A DNA stretch of 64,000 nucleotides. Origin: JABDBE01 sp049585795. GTDB lineage: Bacteria; Acidobacteriota; Terriglobia; Terriglobales; Acidobacteriaceae. The stretch lies in assembly GCA_049585795.1 (NCBI GenBank), contig JBAVAQ010000067.1, positions 122,826-186,825 of the forward strand, in the 5' to 3' direction. The position numbers and the translations under genes are program-made. Under the pieces are notes generated by a model, which saw only the letters and a program-made list of their open reading frames with translations, made no database searches and was not told the origin of the DNA. Within the stretch, counting starts at the first letter, position 1; each line of letters begins with the position of its first letter. Below, one piece after another: positions 17,371 through 25,464 of this stretch.

Positions 17371-17437
17371 AGTGATGCGCCTCACCTCCAGCGGTGAGAG
17401 ACGCCACGGCGGGCATGCTGGAACAGCAGTGTAATAG
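17371..17437. promoter_or_regulatory. Second copy of the 65-base regulatory block
   Basis: AGTGA-N6-TCACC (17371-17386) and GGTGA-N6-CCACG (17393-17408), again 22 bases apart, within a block matching 14771-14835. It lies only about 20 bases from the broken end of the hydrogenase small-subunit fragment and upstream of the plus-strand gene at 17534. Confidence 0.55.
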
Positions 17438-17533
17438 TGTAATAACGAGTGAGTGATCGGATAATCCGCCGCGCAGCAACTTATTTGAACTGACGCACAA
17501 GATGAAAGGTTCCGCGTCCAAGATGACGAGTCT

Positions 17534-18478
17534 GTGAAAACACTAAACGAACTATATTCATCGCTCTCTAGCAGGCGCCGTTATGAAGTCTGGTTTCTTC
17601 GACTGGGACTCGCCGACGGTTCGGGAGCATGGTGGTTCCGATATCTGCTGATGAATCCAGGCCGCGGCGGTTGTGTTGATGACGCGCACGGCCTGCCCGT
17701 ACAGGTTTGGGCGACCTGGTTTCCTCGGGACGGGAAACCGCAAAGCTTCATTCAAGGATTTACCTTGGAAGGTCTCGATCTCAGTGCCAGAAGGCAAAGT
17801 CCATTTCACTTGCGAATCGGCGAAAATGAAATCGGTGAGGACTTCTGCCGCGGCGGATTGAAGGTTGAGGGGCACACGATTTCATGGGATCTGCATTATC
17901 GTTCGAGGTTTCGCGTCACGCTCAGCAACAAAGGTTGGATTGGATTCTCGCGAACTCCGCATTCCGACGCAATCTTTTCCGGCAAGATCACGCTGGATGG
18001 GAGGAGTCTTGAAGGAAGCCCTTTGGGGATCGGAGTTCAAGGGCACAATTGCGGATACCGGCATCGCAACTTCTGGACATGGACTCATGCACATTTCCCC
18101 CGCCCAGGCACAGCCCCGAGCACATTGGAAGCGCTCATCTACGAAATGCCGTTCGGGCTGGCCTTTCGCGAAGCAGTGCTTTGGCACGACGGGGAACAGC
18201 ACGAATTCCGAAGCGTGGAAGACATCAGAAGAGATCCAAACGAATTGACTTGGAACTTTCGGTGTTCCATCAAAGATGGACTTCAGCTGGAAGGGGCCAT
18301 CGATGGAACCGGGCCAGGCATCTATCGTCTACCCTATGTGAAGACCGATTGTACGGGCAGCTTTGAAGTCGCTAACAACAGCCTGGCAAGAGCAGTCCTC
18401 CGCTTAGAACGGCAGGGCAGGACGATCGAAACATTAGAAACGACATCTGGAGCCGTTCTGGAGATGGTTGGCCGCTAA
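17534..18478 (+). CDS. CrtC/tocopherol-cyclase-like (lipocalin-fold) protein
   Basis: A 314-residue soluble protein rich in beta strands, Trp and His. The centre (GIGVQGHNCGYRHRNFWTWT, then THAHF) resembles the active-site strand of hydroxyneurosporene-synthase/tocopherol-cyclase/AttH-like proteins, which hydrate or cyclise isoprenoid-type substrates. No signal peptide is seen. The GTG/ATG choice is simple: the first residues MKTLNELY follow the only plausible start. The stop overlaps the convergent lipase gene by four bases. The substrate is unknown and the family call is moderate. Confidence 0.5.
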   Translation: MKTLNELYSSLSSRRRYEVWFLRLGLADGSGAWWFRYLLMNPGRGGCVDDAHGLPVQVWATWFPRDGKPQSFIQGFTLEGLDLSARRQSPFHLRIGENEIGEDFCRGGLKVEGHTISWDLHYRSRFRVTLSNKGWIGFSRTPHSDAIFSGKITLDGRSLEGSPLGIGVQGHNCGYRHRNFWTWTHAHFPRPGTAPSTLEALIYEMPFGLAFREAVLWHDGEQHEFRSVEDIRRDPNELTWNFRCSIKDGLQLEGAIDGTGPGIYRLPYVKTDCTGSFEVANNSLARAVLRLERQGRTIETLETTSGAVLEMVGR

Positions 18479-19311
18479 AGCGGTTCAGAAGATTGCGCCA
18501 TTGCGAGGCGCTCGGCGACGATTGCGTACGCCGAGGGATTAAACGCCATTCCAATGTGGGTGCCGGGGACTTCGAAGTCCACTTCTGGATTCCTGGTCAT
18601 GCAATACCGCCAGTCCACGATGCCGTCGTCACGGGTGTAAATCGCGGTCTCGACCATCGAAGCCGGAACCTTGCGCCTCAATGAGTCGACAAAATTGCAG
18701 GTGCAACGGCCGGTGTAACAGTCGGGTAGCACACCCCGGCCATGCTCCTGCAGGATTCGTTGGCGAATGGCTTCGGCGGCGTGAAGAATGGTTCGACTGG
18801 TTGCAGTGCCACGAATGGGTGCGGCCAGGGTGATCACGGAAGCGATATCTCCCGGCCTCTGACCCGCCACGGAGCGTGCGATCACGCCTCCGAGGCTGTG
18901 GCCGATCAGATGAATTCTGCGGCCCGTCTCGGTCAGAGCTCTTTCGATTGTCTCGTTGAGATGGCGCTGAACCAGGAGATTGGGGCATTCGGCATTGATC
19001 CCGATGCCGGAAAAATATGGCCGGTATCCGATGCGCCCCAGCCAAGCGTGGAGTTCCATCAGATATAAATCGGTGCCGAGAAAACCAGGAATAATGACCA
19101 CGGCGGAGTCGTCGCCTCGGGGTACGCCGAAGCCGTAGTAAACGGGAGTTGCGTGCAGCAAGAGAATCTCGGCTGCAAACAGCGCTTCCGTCCACGGGGA
19201 GATATCGGCCTGCAAATCGGCCCTGTGAGTGTGCATCCGCGCCCCCGCCTTGGTTGAACCTGTAGCCTTTTTCCGTTTGTGCCGCAATTTCGTCCTAGGC
19301 CTATCGAGCAT
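18475..19311 (-). CDS. Alpha/beta hydrolase (lipase/esterase-like)
   Basis: About 278 residues. The nucleophile elbow is LIGHSLGGVIARS. An earlier oxyanion region VVIIPGFLGTDLYL, an acidic residue in YTRDDGIVDW and a late His in GTHIGMAFN complete a plausible Ser-Asp-His triad. Cys residues in CYTGRCTCNF may form a local metal or disulfide site. The N-terminal 25 residues are strongly basic and lack a good ribosome site; an ATG at 19236 with a GGCGGGGG stretch upstream is an alternative start. Probably acts on lipids or esters; it lies beside the storage-lipid genes. Confidence 0.75.
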   Translation of the reverse strand: MLDRPRTKLRHKRKKATGSTKAGARMHTHRADLQADISPWTEALFAAEILLLHATPVYYGFGVPRGDDSAVVIIPGFLGTDLYLMELHAWLGRIGYRPYFSGIGINAECPNLLVQRHLNETIERALTETGRRIHLIGHSLGGVIARSVAGQRPGDIASVITLAAPIRGTATSRTILHAAEAIRQRILQEHGRGVLPDCYTGRCTCNFVDSLRRKVPASMVETAIYTRDDGIVDWRYCMTRNPEVDFEVPGTHIGMAFNPSAYAIVAERLAMAQSSEPL

Positions 19312-19359
19312 TTGCAAATTACGCTGGCGCGCGTAGCCGGGGGGAACTTACCCCACGCA

Positions 19360-19890
19360 TTATACCCTTCGCTTGCTTTTCTGAGTTGAGTTTCGTTTTT
19401 TGGGAGCGGGTCTTTCGAGCCGAGCCTCCAGCTCCGCTACTCGCTTGCGCAGCGCGTCGAGTTCGGGCTCGGCATGCGGAGAGGACGGTGCCGGCGCCCC
19501 CAGGAACTTCTTCATCATGTCCACCGGCGAAAGAATGGCCGACTGGACTTCGCCCAGCCGGCTCTGCACCGCATCCTGCACCTTCTGATAAGTATCAAAA
19601 GCAGATTTCAGATACCACATCACGAACTCCTGCCGCACCTCGTCGGATGCCACGATCAGTTGGCGCAACAGTTCGAGCGGTAGGCCTGTCGGCTTTTCTT
19701 TGGCGTCCTCGGTAATGATTTGCGTGAGCGTAACGCGAGTCAGATCCTGGCCGGTTTTCGCGTCGATGACCTGGACCTCTCTGCCTTTTCGAATGAACCC
19801 CGCGATGTCGTCGAGATTCACGTATTTGCTGTTCGTAGAATCATACAGGCGGCGATTCCCATATTTCTTGATGACGACGGGAGATTGCAT
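19360..19890 (-). CDS. phaR: Polyhydroxyalkanoate synthesis repressor PhaR
   Basis: A 176-residue protein with the PhaR DNA-binding domain at the N-terminus (IKKYGNRRLYDSTNSKYVNL), the PHA-accumulation regulator domain (about 60-110) and a coiled-coil, basic tail. PhaR senses free polymer or granule surface and represses phasin genes. The ATG at 19890 is preferred because the family motif begins right after it; the upstream frame is not family-like. It is divergent from a phasin-like gene with a matching operator between them (19975-19985). No PHA synthase gene is present in this window. Confidence 0.88.
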   Translation of the reverse strand: MQSPVVIKKYGNRRLYDSTNSKYVNLDDIAGFIRKGREVQVIDAKTGQDLTRVTLTQIITEDAKEKPTGLPLELLRQLIVASDEVRQEFVMWYLKSAFDTYQKVQDAVQSRLGEVQSAILSPVDMMKKFLGAPAPSSPHAEPELDALRKRVAELEARLERPAPKKRNSTQKSKRRV

Positions 19891-19935
19891 TTTCTTTATC
19901 CGGCTATGCTGCCCTGCACATAATAAAAATATATC

Positions 19936-19964
19936 TTGACACAAAATCCGATCAGCCGTATAGT
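19936..19964 (+). promoter_or_regulatory. Sigma70-type promoter of the phasin-like gene
   Basis: TTGACA at 19936-19941 and TATAGT at 19959-19964 with 17 bases between them, about 40 bases upstream of the phasin-like start codon at 20005. Confidence 0.7.
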
Positions 19965-19972
19965 TTAGTTGA

Positions 19973-19987
19973 TGCTGCAGTGCAGCA
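19973..19987. promoter_or_regulatory. Probable PhaR operator
   Basis: Perfect inverted repeat TGCTGCA-G-TGCAGCA containing CTGC-N3-GCAG (19975-19985). This is the form reported for PhaR binding at phasin promoters in Paracoccus, as I recall. It lies 10 bases after the -10 box, where bound PhaR would block transcription. Confidence 0.6.
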
Positions 19988-20004
19988 AATAATGGAGGTG
20001 CTAA

Positions 20005-20931
20005 ATGCCAACAACTGTAAAGTCCGAATCGCCCCGAACTCATCATGGGGAGTCTTCTTTTGTATCTCTTCTGTCAGGTTGGGCGCAACAGGGAGTTCAA
20101 AGCTTCTTTGCTACGCAACGAATCCTTTTGGATCTCGCCATGCGGCAGAATGCAAGCTTGATGCACTCCCTACGCCAACAACTATCCGATCCTCAGCATT
20201 CCCCGACCGCCATTCTGGGCGAGGTGACTGCCGAGGGCATATCCAATTTCATTGAAGGCCAAAAAGTCCTGCTCGAACTGGGACACAAACAGAACGAAAT
20301 TCTGATGTCCGGCGTGAAGGAACGGGTTGGAGAATGGCCTGCGGCGCATGCGGTTACCGACCTGCTACGGCGCAGCGTTGAAACTTTCATCGACATGCAA
20401 CAGGAGTTCCTGAAAATTGCCGGTAAGCAAACTCACAACTGGGTCGAGGCGGCAAAGGCCGGGAAACCATACCAAAGCGAGCAAGTAGTCGAATTGGCCC
20501 GCGAGGCCATGGAGAACTTCGTGAAGGCCCAAAAGCATTTCATGGACGTGATCGCCGAAGAGACAGCCAAGGCAACCGGCGGCAAGCACACGAACGGGAT
20601 CAAGAAAATCAAGAAGACCGAGTTGTCTCAGTTGGCGCGCGAAGCCACCGAGTCGTTCATCGAGGCGCAACGCAAACTGGTTGATGTCGCCGGGCGACAG
20701 ATGAATGCCAGCGTCAAAACCGCAGGCAAGACTCTGGATCTGTTGCGGCCATTCCCCTTCCTGCCGTTGGCGGAGTTGACCCGGGAAGGCGTGAAAAGCT
20801 ATGTCGACGCCCAAAAAGAGCTGATGGACGTGATGGTAAAGGCGAACGGTGAACACAAACGCGCGCACAAGAACGAACCGCGTGCCAAGCGGTCGCCCAA
20901 GAAGCACGCGGCTGCGGCAGCGGCCGCGTAA
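20005..20931 (+). CDS. Phasin-like granule-associated protein
   Basis: A 308-residue, almost all-helical protein made of about five repeats of a FIExQKxLLDVAxKQ type (FATQRILLDLAMRQ, FIEGQKVLLELGHKQ, FIDMQQEFLKIAGKQ, FVKAQKHFMDVIAEE, FIEAQRKLVDVAGRQ, YVDAQKELMDVMVKA). It ends in a Lys/Ala tail like those of phasins that bind DNA. GGAGG lies upstream of the ATG. Phasins coat PHA or neutral-lipid inclusions. With a wax-ester synthase gene 8 kb away and no PHA synthase nearby, it may coat wax or triacylglycerol bodies. Confidence 0.75.
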   Translation: MPTTVKSESPRTHHGESSFVSLLSGWAQQGVQSFFATQRILLDLAMRQNASLMHSLRQQLSDPQHSPTAILGEVTAEGISNFIEGQKVLLELGHKQNEILMSGVKERVGEWPAAHAVTDLLRRSVETFIDMQQEFLKIAGKQTHNWVEAAKAGKPYQSEQVVELAREAMENFVKAQKHFMDVIAEETAKATGGKHTNGIKKIKKTELSQLAREATESFIEAQRKLVDVAGRQMNASVKTAGKTLDLLRPFPFLPLAELTREGVKSYVDAQKELMDVMVKANGEHKRAHKNEPRAKRSPKKHAAAAAAA

Positions 20932-20944
20932 GACGCATCAAGCT

Positions 20945-21136
20945 TCATCCTGAGCGGAGAGCATGGCCCACACGAAATACGGGCCATGCCAAGTCGAAGG
21001 ACTCCGCACGGCCGGGCGTCCTGAACCGCGTTCTCGGGGGAACAGCCTGCTTCGCTCGTGTCAAACAGCACGGGAGAAACCTGCGAGGCCGGCAGCGGTA
21101 GGGCGCACGGGGGTCCTTCGGCCACGCTCGGGATGA
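20945..21136. repeat. Intergenic repeat: inverted pair of TCATCCYGAGCG units
   Basis: The left end (TCATCCTGAGCGG at 20945, GAAGGACTCCGC from 20995) and the reverse complement of the right end (21109-21136, TCATCCCGAGCG ... GAAGGACCCCCG) are copies of one unit in inverted orientation. The left copy carries an extra perfect hairpin GCATGGCCC/GGGCCATGC (20961-20989). This resembles short intergenic repeats common in Acidobacteriota. Confidence 0.5.
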
Positions 21137-21229
21137 TAGGTTAACTCAATCAAACAACCCACTCTGAGCATCAGGCTGACGACTCCCTGCTGGCGGATAC
21201 TTGTCATCGTTATCCGTGAGGAGGCGTAC

Positions 21230-22843
21230 GTGAACATTCCACTCACTCCCATTCGTTTCCTGCGCTATGCGCGTGAGCAATTTCCAGACAAGATCGGGGT
21301 CGTGTGCGGCGACGAGCGATTCACCTATGCCCAATTCGCCGAGCGCGCGGCGCGGTTGGCAGGCGCCCTGATCGGCGCAGGGGCAAACCCTGGCGACCGC
21401 ATCGCATTTTTGAGCACGAACTGCCATCGGCTGTTGGAGGCTTATTACGGGGTTCTGGAAGCTGGCTGCGTCCTGGTGCCGTTAAACATCCGACTGGGTC
21501 CGCAGGAACTGGCGTTCGTTTTAAACGACGCGCAGGCAAGATTTCTCTTTGTCGAATCCGCGTTCCTGCCGCTGGTTGAGTCGTTTCGGCCGAGCGTCAG
21601 CTCGATTGAGTCTTTCGTTCTGTTAGATGGCCCGCGACCAGCGAATTGGCTGGCGCCGAGGAACTACGAGGATAGTCTGTCCGTTTCCCCTCCATTCCAA
21701 TGCGACTTCACAGAAATCGATGAGGACTCGGTTGCCGAAATTTTCTACACCAGCGGCAGCAGCGACCGCCCGAAAGGCGTCATGCTTACGCATCGTAACG
21801 TACATCTGCATGCCTTGTCGGTGATCGCGGCAGGGCAGACCTCCGCCAGCACGCTCGGGGAAATGTCTTGCAACGCCGTGTTGCTGCACACCATTCCACT
21901 TTTTCACGCGAATGGCTGGGGCATCGCTCACATCATCACGGTGGTCGGTGGGACGCACGTGATGCTTCATCATTTCAATCCGGTGGAAGTTTTCCGGCTC
22001 ATTGAGCAGGAGCACGTGAGCAGCTGCGCTCTGGTGCCGACCATGGCGACAGCGCTGGTGAATTCTCCTGCAAGAGACAAATATGATTTGAGCAGCCTGC
22101 AGATCATTAATATTGGCGGAGCCGCTTCATCTCCCACGCTGGTCAAGGAAGTTGAGGAAAAGCTGGGTTGCACCTGCCTCTCGGGATACGGCCTGACCGA
22201 GACCTGTCCCACGCTTGCCAAGTCGCCCGTAAAATCGGGTCTGTCAGACGCAGGAGAACCACGCTACGTCCGGCAGGCGATGACTGGGTTTGCAATTCCC
22301 GGAGTTGAGCTTCGCGTGGTCGGACCCAACGGCGAGGACGTACCGCACGATGGCACCGTGATGGGCGAAATTGTCGCCAGGGGCGACGTGGTCATGCAAG
22401 GCTACTGGCGCCAGCCAGAGGCTCCGACGGCCGCAATGGAGGGCGGTTGGTTCCACAGCGGCGATGTAGCCACGGTGGATCGGCACAACTATCTTCAAAT
22501 TGTGGATCGCAAGAAAGAAATCATCGTGAGCGGGGGCGAGAATATATCCTCACTGGAGGTGGAAAAAGTGCTTCTCGGCCACCCCGACGTGTACGAGGCA
22601 GTCGTGATTCCTGTTCCTCACGAGAAGTGGGGCGAGATACCGAAGGCTATCGTAAGCTTGAAGCCGGGGTCACAGGCTACGGAACATGATCTGTTGGAGT
22701 TTTGCCGTTTGCGGCTGTCGCATTACAAGTGTCCACGCTCGGTTGAGTTCCTGGAGAGTTTGCCCAAGACCGGATCGGGCAAAGTTTTGAAACGAGAGCT
22801 GCGGCAAAAGTATGGAGTAGCTCTGAAAAGCACCGTTACCTAA
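21230..22843 (+). CDS. Long-chain acyl-CoA synthetase (AMP-binding)
   Basis: A 537-residue ANL-superfamily enzyme that activates a carboxylic acid to its CoA ester through an acyl-AMP. Motifs: P-loop FYTSGSSDRPKGV, LSGYGLTET, HSGDVATVD, IVDRKKEIIVSGGENIS and the catalytic Lys in PKTGSGKVLKRE. Length and motifs fit FadD3/FadD13-like medium- to long-chain ligases. The GTG start has GAGGAGG upstream. It lies 33 bases before an acyl-CoA dehydrogenase gene, suggesting co-transcription and joint action on the same acyl chain. Confidence 0.88.
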   Translation: MNIPLTPIRFLRYAREQFPDKIGVVCGDERFTYAQFAERAARLAGALIGAGANPGDRIAFLSTNCHRLLEAYYGVLEAGCVLVPLNIRLGPQELAFVLNDAQARFLFVESAFLPLVESFRPSVSSIESFVLLDGPRPANWLAPRNYEDSLSVSPPFQCDFTEIDEDSVAEIFYTSGSSDRPKGVMLTHRNVHLHALSVIAAGQTSASTLGEMSCNAVLLHTIPLFHANGWGIAHIITVVGGTHVMLHHFNPVEVFRLIEQEHVSSCALVPTMATALVNSPARDKYDLSSLQIINIGGAASSPTLVKEVEEKLGCTCLSGYGLTETCPTLAKSPVKSGLSDAGEPRYVRQAMTGFAIPGVELRVVGPNGEDVPHDGTVMGEIVARGDVVMQGYWRQPEAPTAAMEGGWFHSGDVATVDRHNYLQIVDRKKEIIVSGGENISSLEVEKVLLGHPDVYEAVVIPVPHEKWGEIPKAIVSLKPGSQATEHDLLEFCRLRLSHYKCPRSVEFLESLPKTGSGKVLKRELRQKYGVALKSTVT

Positions 22844-22875
22844 CGCTGAACGGCATTTGATCATAGAGGTGAATT

Positions 22876-24669
22876 ATGGCTACATTTACCGCGCCAAGCG
22901 CTAATAAGATCGCGGGCGGCAGTTTTCTGATTGAAGATCGCACACCCGACGAGGTATTCACTCCGGAAGATTTCACCGAGCAGCATTTGCTGATTGCGCA
23001 AACTGCGGAAGAGTTTGCCATCAAAGAAATCGTTCCCAATGCTGAAAAGATGGAACACAAGGATTTTGCCATCAGCCGCGAATTGGTGAAGAAGGCCGGT
23101 GAACTCGGGCTGAGCGGGGTTGACGTTCCCGAACAGTACGGCGGCATGCAACTGGACAAAGTCACGTCGGCCATCGTTGCCGACCGTCTGGCCAAATACG
23201 CCGGCTTCAGCACGACTTGGGGCGCTCACGCCTGCATTGGAACACTGCCCATCGTTTACTTCGGTACGGAAGAGCAAAAGAAGAAATATCTGCCGGGGCT
23301 GGCCAATGGCACTACGGTCGGCGCCTACGCACTTTCGGAATCGTCTTCGGGTTCCGACGCGCTCAACTGCCGCACCCGGGCCACGCTCTCCGCTGATGGG
23401 AAACACTATCTGCTGAACGGCGAAAAAATGTGGATCACCAACGCCGGCTTTGCTGACCTGTTCATCGTGTTCGCTAAAGTCGATGGAGAAAAGTTCACGG
23501 CGTTCATTGTCGAGAGAAACTTCCCTGGGTTTGCAGTGGGTGCGGAAGAACACAAGATGGGCATCCGCGGTTCTTCCACTTGTCCACTTATTCTCAGCGA
23601 CTGCAAGGTGCCGGTGGAGAACGTTCTGGGAGAGATCGGGAAAGGACACCACATCGCATTCAACGTTTTGAATGTGGGACGCTTCAAGCTGGGTGCAGGC
23701 GCGATCGGCGCGGCGCGAAATTCCCTGGAGAACGCCATTGCCTATGCCAAGCAGCGGAAGGCATTCGGAAAGGTGATTGCTGACTTCGGACTGGTGCGCG
23801 AGAAATTGGCTAATATGGCTGCCGGCATTTTCGTTGGCGAAGCCATGGCCTATCGCACCGTCGGCATGATTGATGCGGCCACCGAACAACTGGGCGAGGC
23901 CCACAACGACATGGCCCAGGCTCGCAAGATATTCGACGAGTATGCGGTCGAGTGTTCCATCCTGAAAGTGTGGGGATCGGAGTTGATCGACTACGTTGTG
24001 GATGAGACGGTGCAAATTTATGGTGGATACGGTTTTGTGGAGGAGTATCCGGCCGAGCGCGCCTATCGCGATTCCCGTATCAATCGGATTTTCGAAGGCA
24101 CAAACGAAATCAATCGGCTCGTTATTACCGGGTTTCTGATGAAGCGGGCGATGTCTGGCCAACTTCCGTTAATGGGAGCAATCAAGAAGCTGATGGACGA
24201 AGTGCTCTCTGGCTCCAGAGATGACGGCACTGAAGGTCCGCTGGCGGAAGAGCGGAAACTGGTAACGGCAGGGAAGAAGATCGCGCTCTTTGCCGCTGGA
24301 GTTGCCACTCAGAAATACATGCAAGCCATCCAGGATCAGCAGGAGATCATGGGAGCGATCGCCAACATGACCATTGAAACCTACGCCATGGAATCCGCCG
24401 TGCTGCGCGCCCAAAAACTGGCTGTGCGCAACGGCGAAGCTGGTGCCGCCCATGCGATTGCCATGACTCGCGTTTATATCGCGGGTGCGCTGGACCGAAT
24501 CGAGAGCGCTGCGAAAATGGTTATCGCCACCGCGGCCGAAGGCGACATGCTGCGTTCGCAGATGGCGATCCTGCGCCGCTTGTGCAAGTACGAACCGTTT
24601 AATACTGTCGCGCTCCGGCAGACGATTGCGCAGAGAGTGATTGAAACGGGCAAATATATCGTGGCATAG
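22876..24669 (+). CDS. Acyl-CoA dehydrogenase, long (VLCAD/ACAD9-like) form
   Basis: A 597-residue flavoenzyme with the normal ACAD core (about 35-430) plus a C-terminal extension of about 170 residues, as in very-long-chain enzymes. Core motifs are GAYALSESSSGSDAL, the FAD-site region KMWITNAGFADLFIV, QIYGGYGFVEEYPAERAYRD and the catalytic region IFEGTNEINRL. It introduces a trans-2 double bond and passes electrons to ETF, whose genes lie 8-10 kb downstream in the same orientation. It acts with the acyl-CoA synthetase upstream. Confidence 0.88.
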   Translation: MATFTAPSANKIAGGSFLIEDRTPDEVFTPEDFTEQHLLIAQTAEEFAIKEIVPNAEKMEHKDFAISRELVKKAGELGLSGVDVPEQYGGMQLDKVTSAIVADRLAKYAGFSTTWGAHACIGTLPIVYFGTEEQKKKYLPGLANGTTVGAYALSESSSGSDALNCRTRATLSADGKHYLLNGEKMWITNAGFADLFIVFAKVDGEKFTAFIVERNFPGFAVGAEEHKMGIRGSSTCPLILSDCKVPVENVLGEIGKGHHIAFNVLNVGRFKLGAGAIGAARNSLENAIAYAKQRKAFGKVIADFGLVREKLANMAAGIFVGEAMAYRTVGMIDAATEQLGEAHNDMAQARKIFDEYAVECSILKVWGSELIDYVVDETVQIYGGYGFVEEYPAERAYRDSRINRIFEGTNEINRLVITGFLMKRAMSGQLPLMGAIKKLMDEVLSGSRDDGTEGPLAEERKLVTAGKKIALFAAGVATQKYMQAIQDQQEIMGAIANMTIETYAMESAVLRAQKLAVRNGEAGAAHAIAMTRVYIAGALDRIESAAKMVIATAAEGDMLRSQMAILRRLCKYEPFNTVALRQTIAQRVIETGKYIVA

Positions 24670-24968
24670 CATCAGTAGAAAAAACTTCGCTCGTTGCTTT
24701 TGACATCTCGTAGCGCTGGCGCCTTGGTCGATGTCGCGAGGTCATCCTGGCCTCGCGTGTGGGAGTGATCTACTTCCACAACATCAACCCTTGTGGCGGG
24801 GCTATTTTTCACCTGCTGCTACACAACTCCGGCCTGAGAAGAGCCATCCCGCAGACATTTTCAAGTGTAACTTGTCACAACGACATGTGACCAAGGCTAC
24901 GGACTCGGTGCAACCATGAGTGATGTAGTGAAGTTGTCATCCCAGATCGAGGACTGAGAGGAAATCCG
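24670..24968. other. Intergenic stretch without a gene
   Basis: It contains a 7-bp hairpin (CGCGAGG 24735-24741 with CCTCGCG 24751-24757, no T tract) and a CRP-like pair in reverse arrangement (next entry). Probably holds a promoter for the downstream lipid operon, but no clear -35/-10 pair was found. Confidence 0.5.
24875..24890. promoter_or_regulatory. CRP-like half-sites in the 24.7-25.0 kb gap
   Basis: TCACA (24875-24879), six bases, TGTGA (24886-24890), and a poor AGTGT 11 bases before. Half-site spacing and alternation are as in the other sites, but the orientation is outward and no full inward palindrome is present. Confidence 0.25.
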
Positions 24969-25355
24969 ATGGGTTTACGCCAATGGTCAAAGTCGAGTGC
25001 TGATTACGGTCGAGAGCTTTTGCATTCCGGAATCGAGGGAGCTCGTACGGGGGAAAAAGCATTTCTTCACGGAGAGTCAATTACTCCGTTTCTCGGCGAA
25101 TCAGTTCGAAGTGCCCTGAGACCGGCTGCCATCGGAGCGTGCGTAGGTATGGTAAGCAGTTATCCAGCGTATCGGAGCAAATCGATCGTAAGAGCGCTGG
25201 CGTTTGGTTTACTGGGTGGTGCAATTGGTCTTGCGGCAGGCATCGCTTGGGAAAGCCGCAGCTTAACCGCGAGCGCTGCCAGTGGTGCTCTGAAGAGCAT
25301 TGGCAAAATACGCGATGAGCACTGGCTGGCCAAGCATCCGATCGACTACGCATAG
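24969..25355 (+). CDS. Small membrane-associated hypothetical protein
   Basis: A 128-residue protein with a Gly/Ala-rich hydrophobic region (AAIGACVGMVSSYPAY, then ALAFGLLGGAIGLAAGIAW) that could form one or two membrane helices, and polar ends. GAGAGGA lies upstream of the ATG. No family recognised. It precedes adhE by 109 bases in the same direction and could be the first gene of the large lipid operon. Confidence 0.6.
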   Translation: MGLRQWSKSSADYGRELLHSGIEGARTGEKAFLHGESITPFLGESVRSALRPAAIGACVGMVSSYPAYRSKSIVRALAFGLLGGAIGLAAGIAWESRSLTASAASGALKSIGKIRDEHWLAKHPIDYA

Positions 25356-25464
25356 AAACCAGGCACGTCGACTGACTGTCCTCATGATTGTGAAGGTCGG
25401 GAGTCAAGAACGGGCGCACTCTTCGTCGGGAGTGGACTACCACGAGTTTGTACAGGGGGCAGTG

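Noticed and set aside
24735..24757. Hairpin as terminator of the acyl-CoA dehydrogenase gene
   Set aside because: Seven-bp stem with no T tract on either strand.
25300..25464. Longer N-terminus for AdhE
   Set aside because: It overlaps the end of the small membrane gene and is unlike AdhE; ATG 25465 has a ribosome site.
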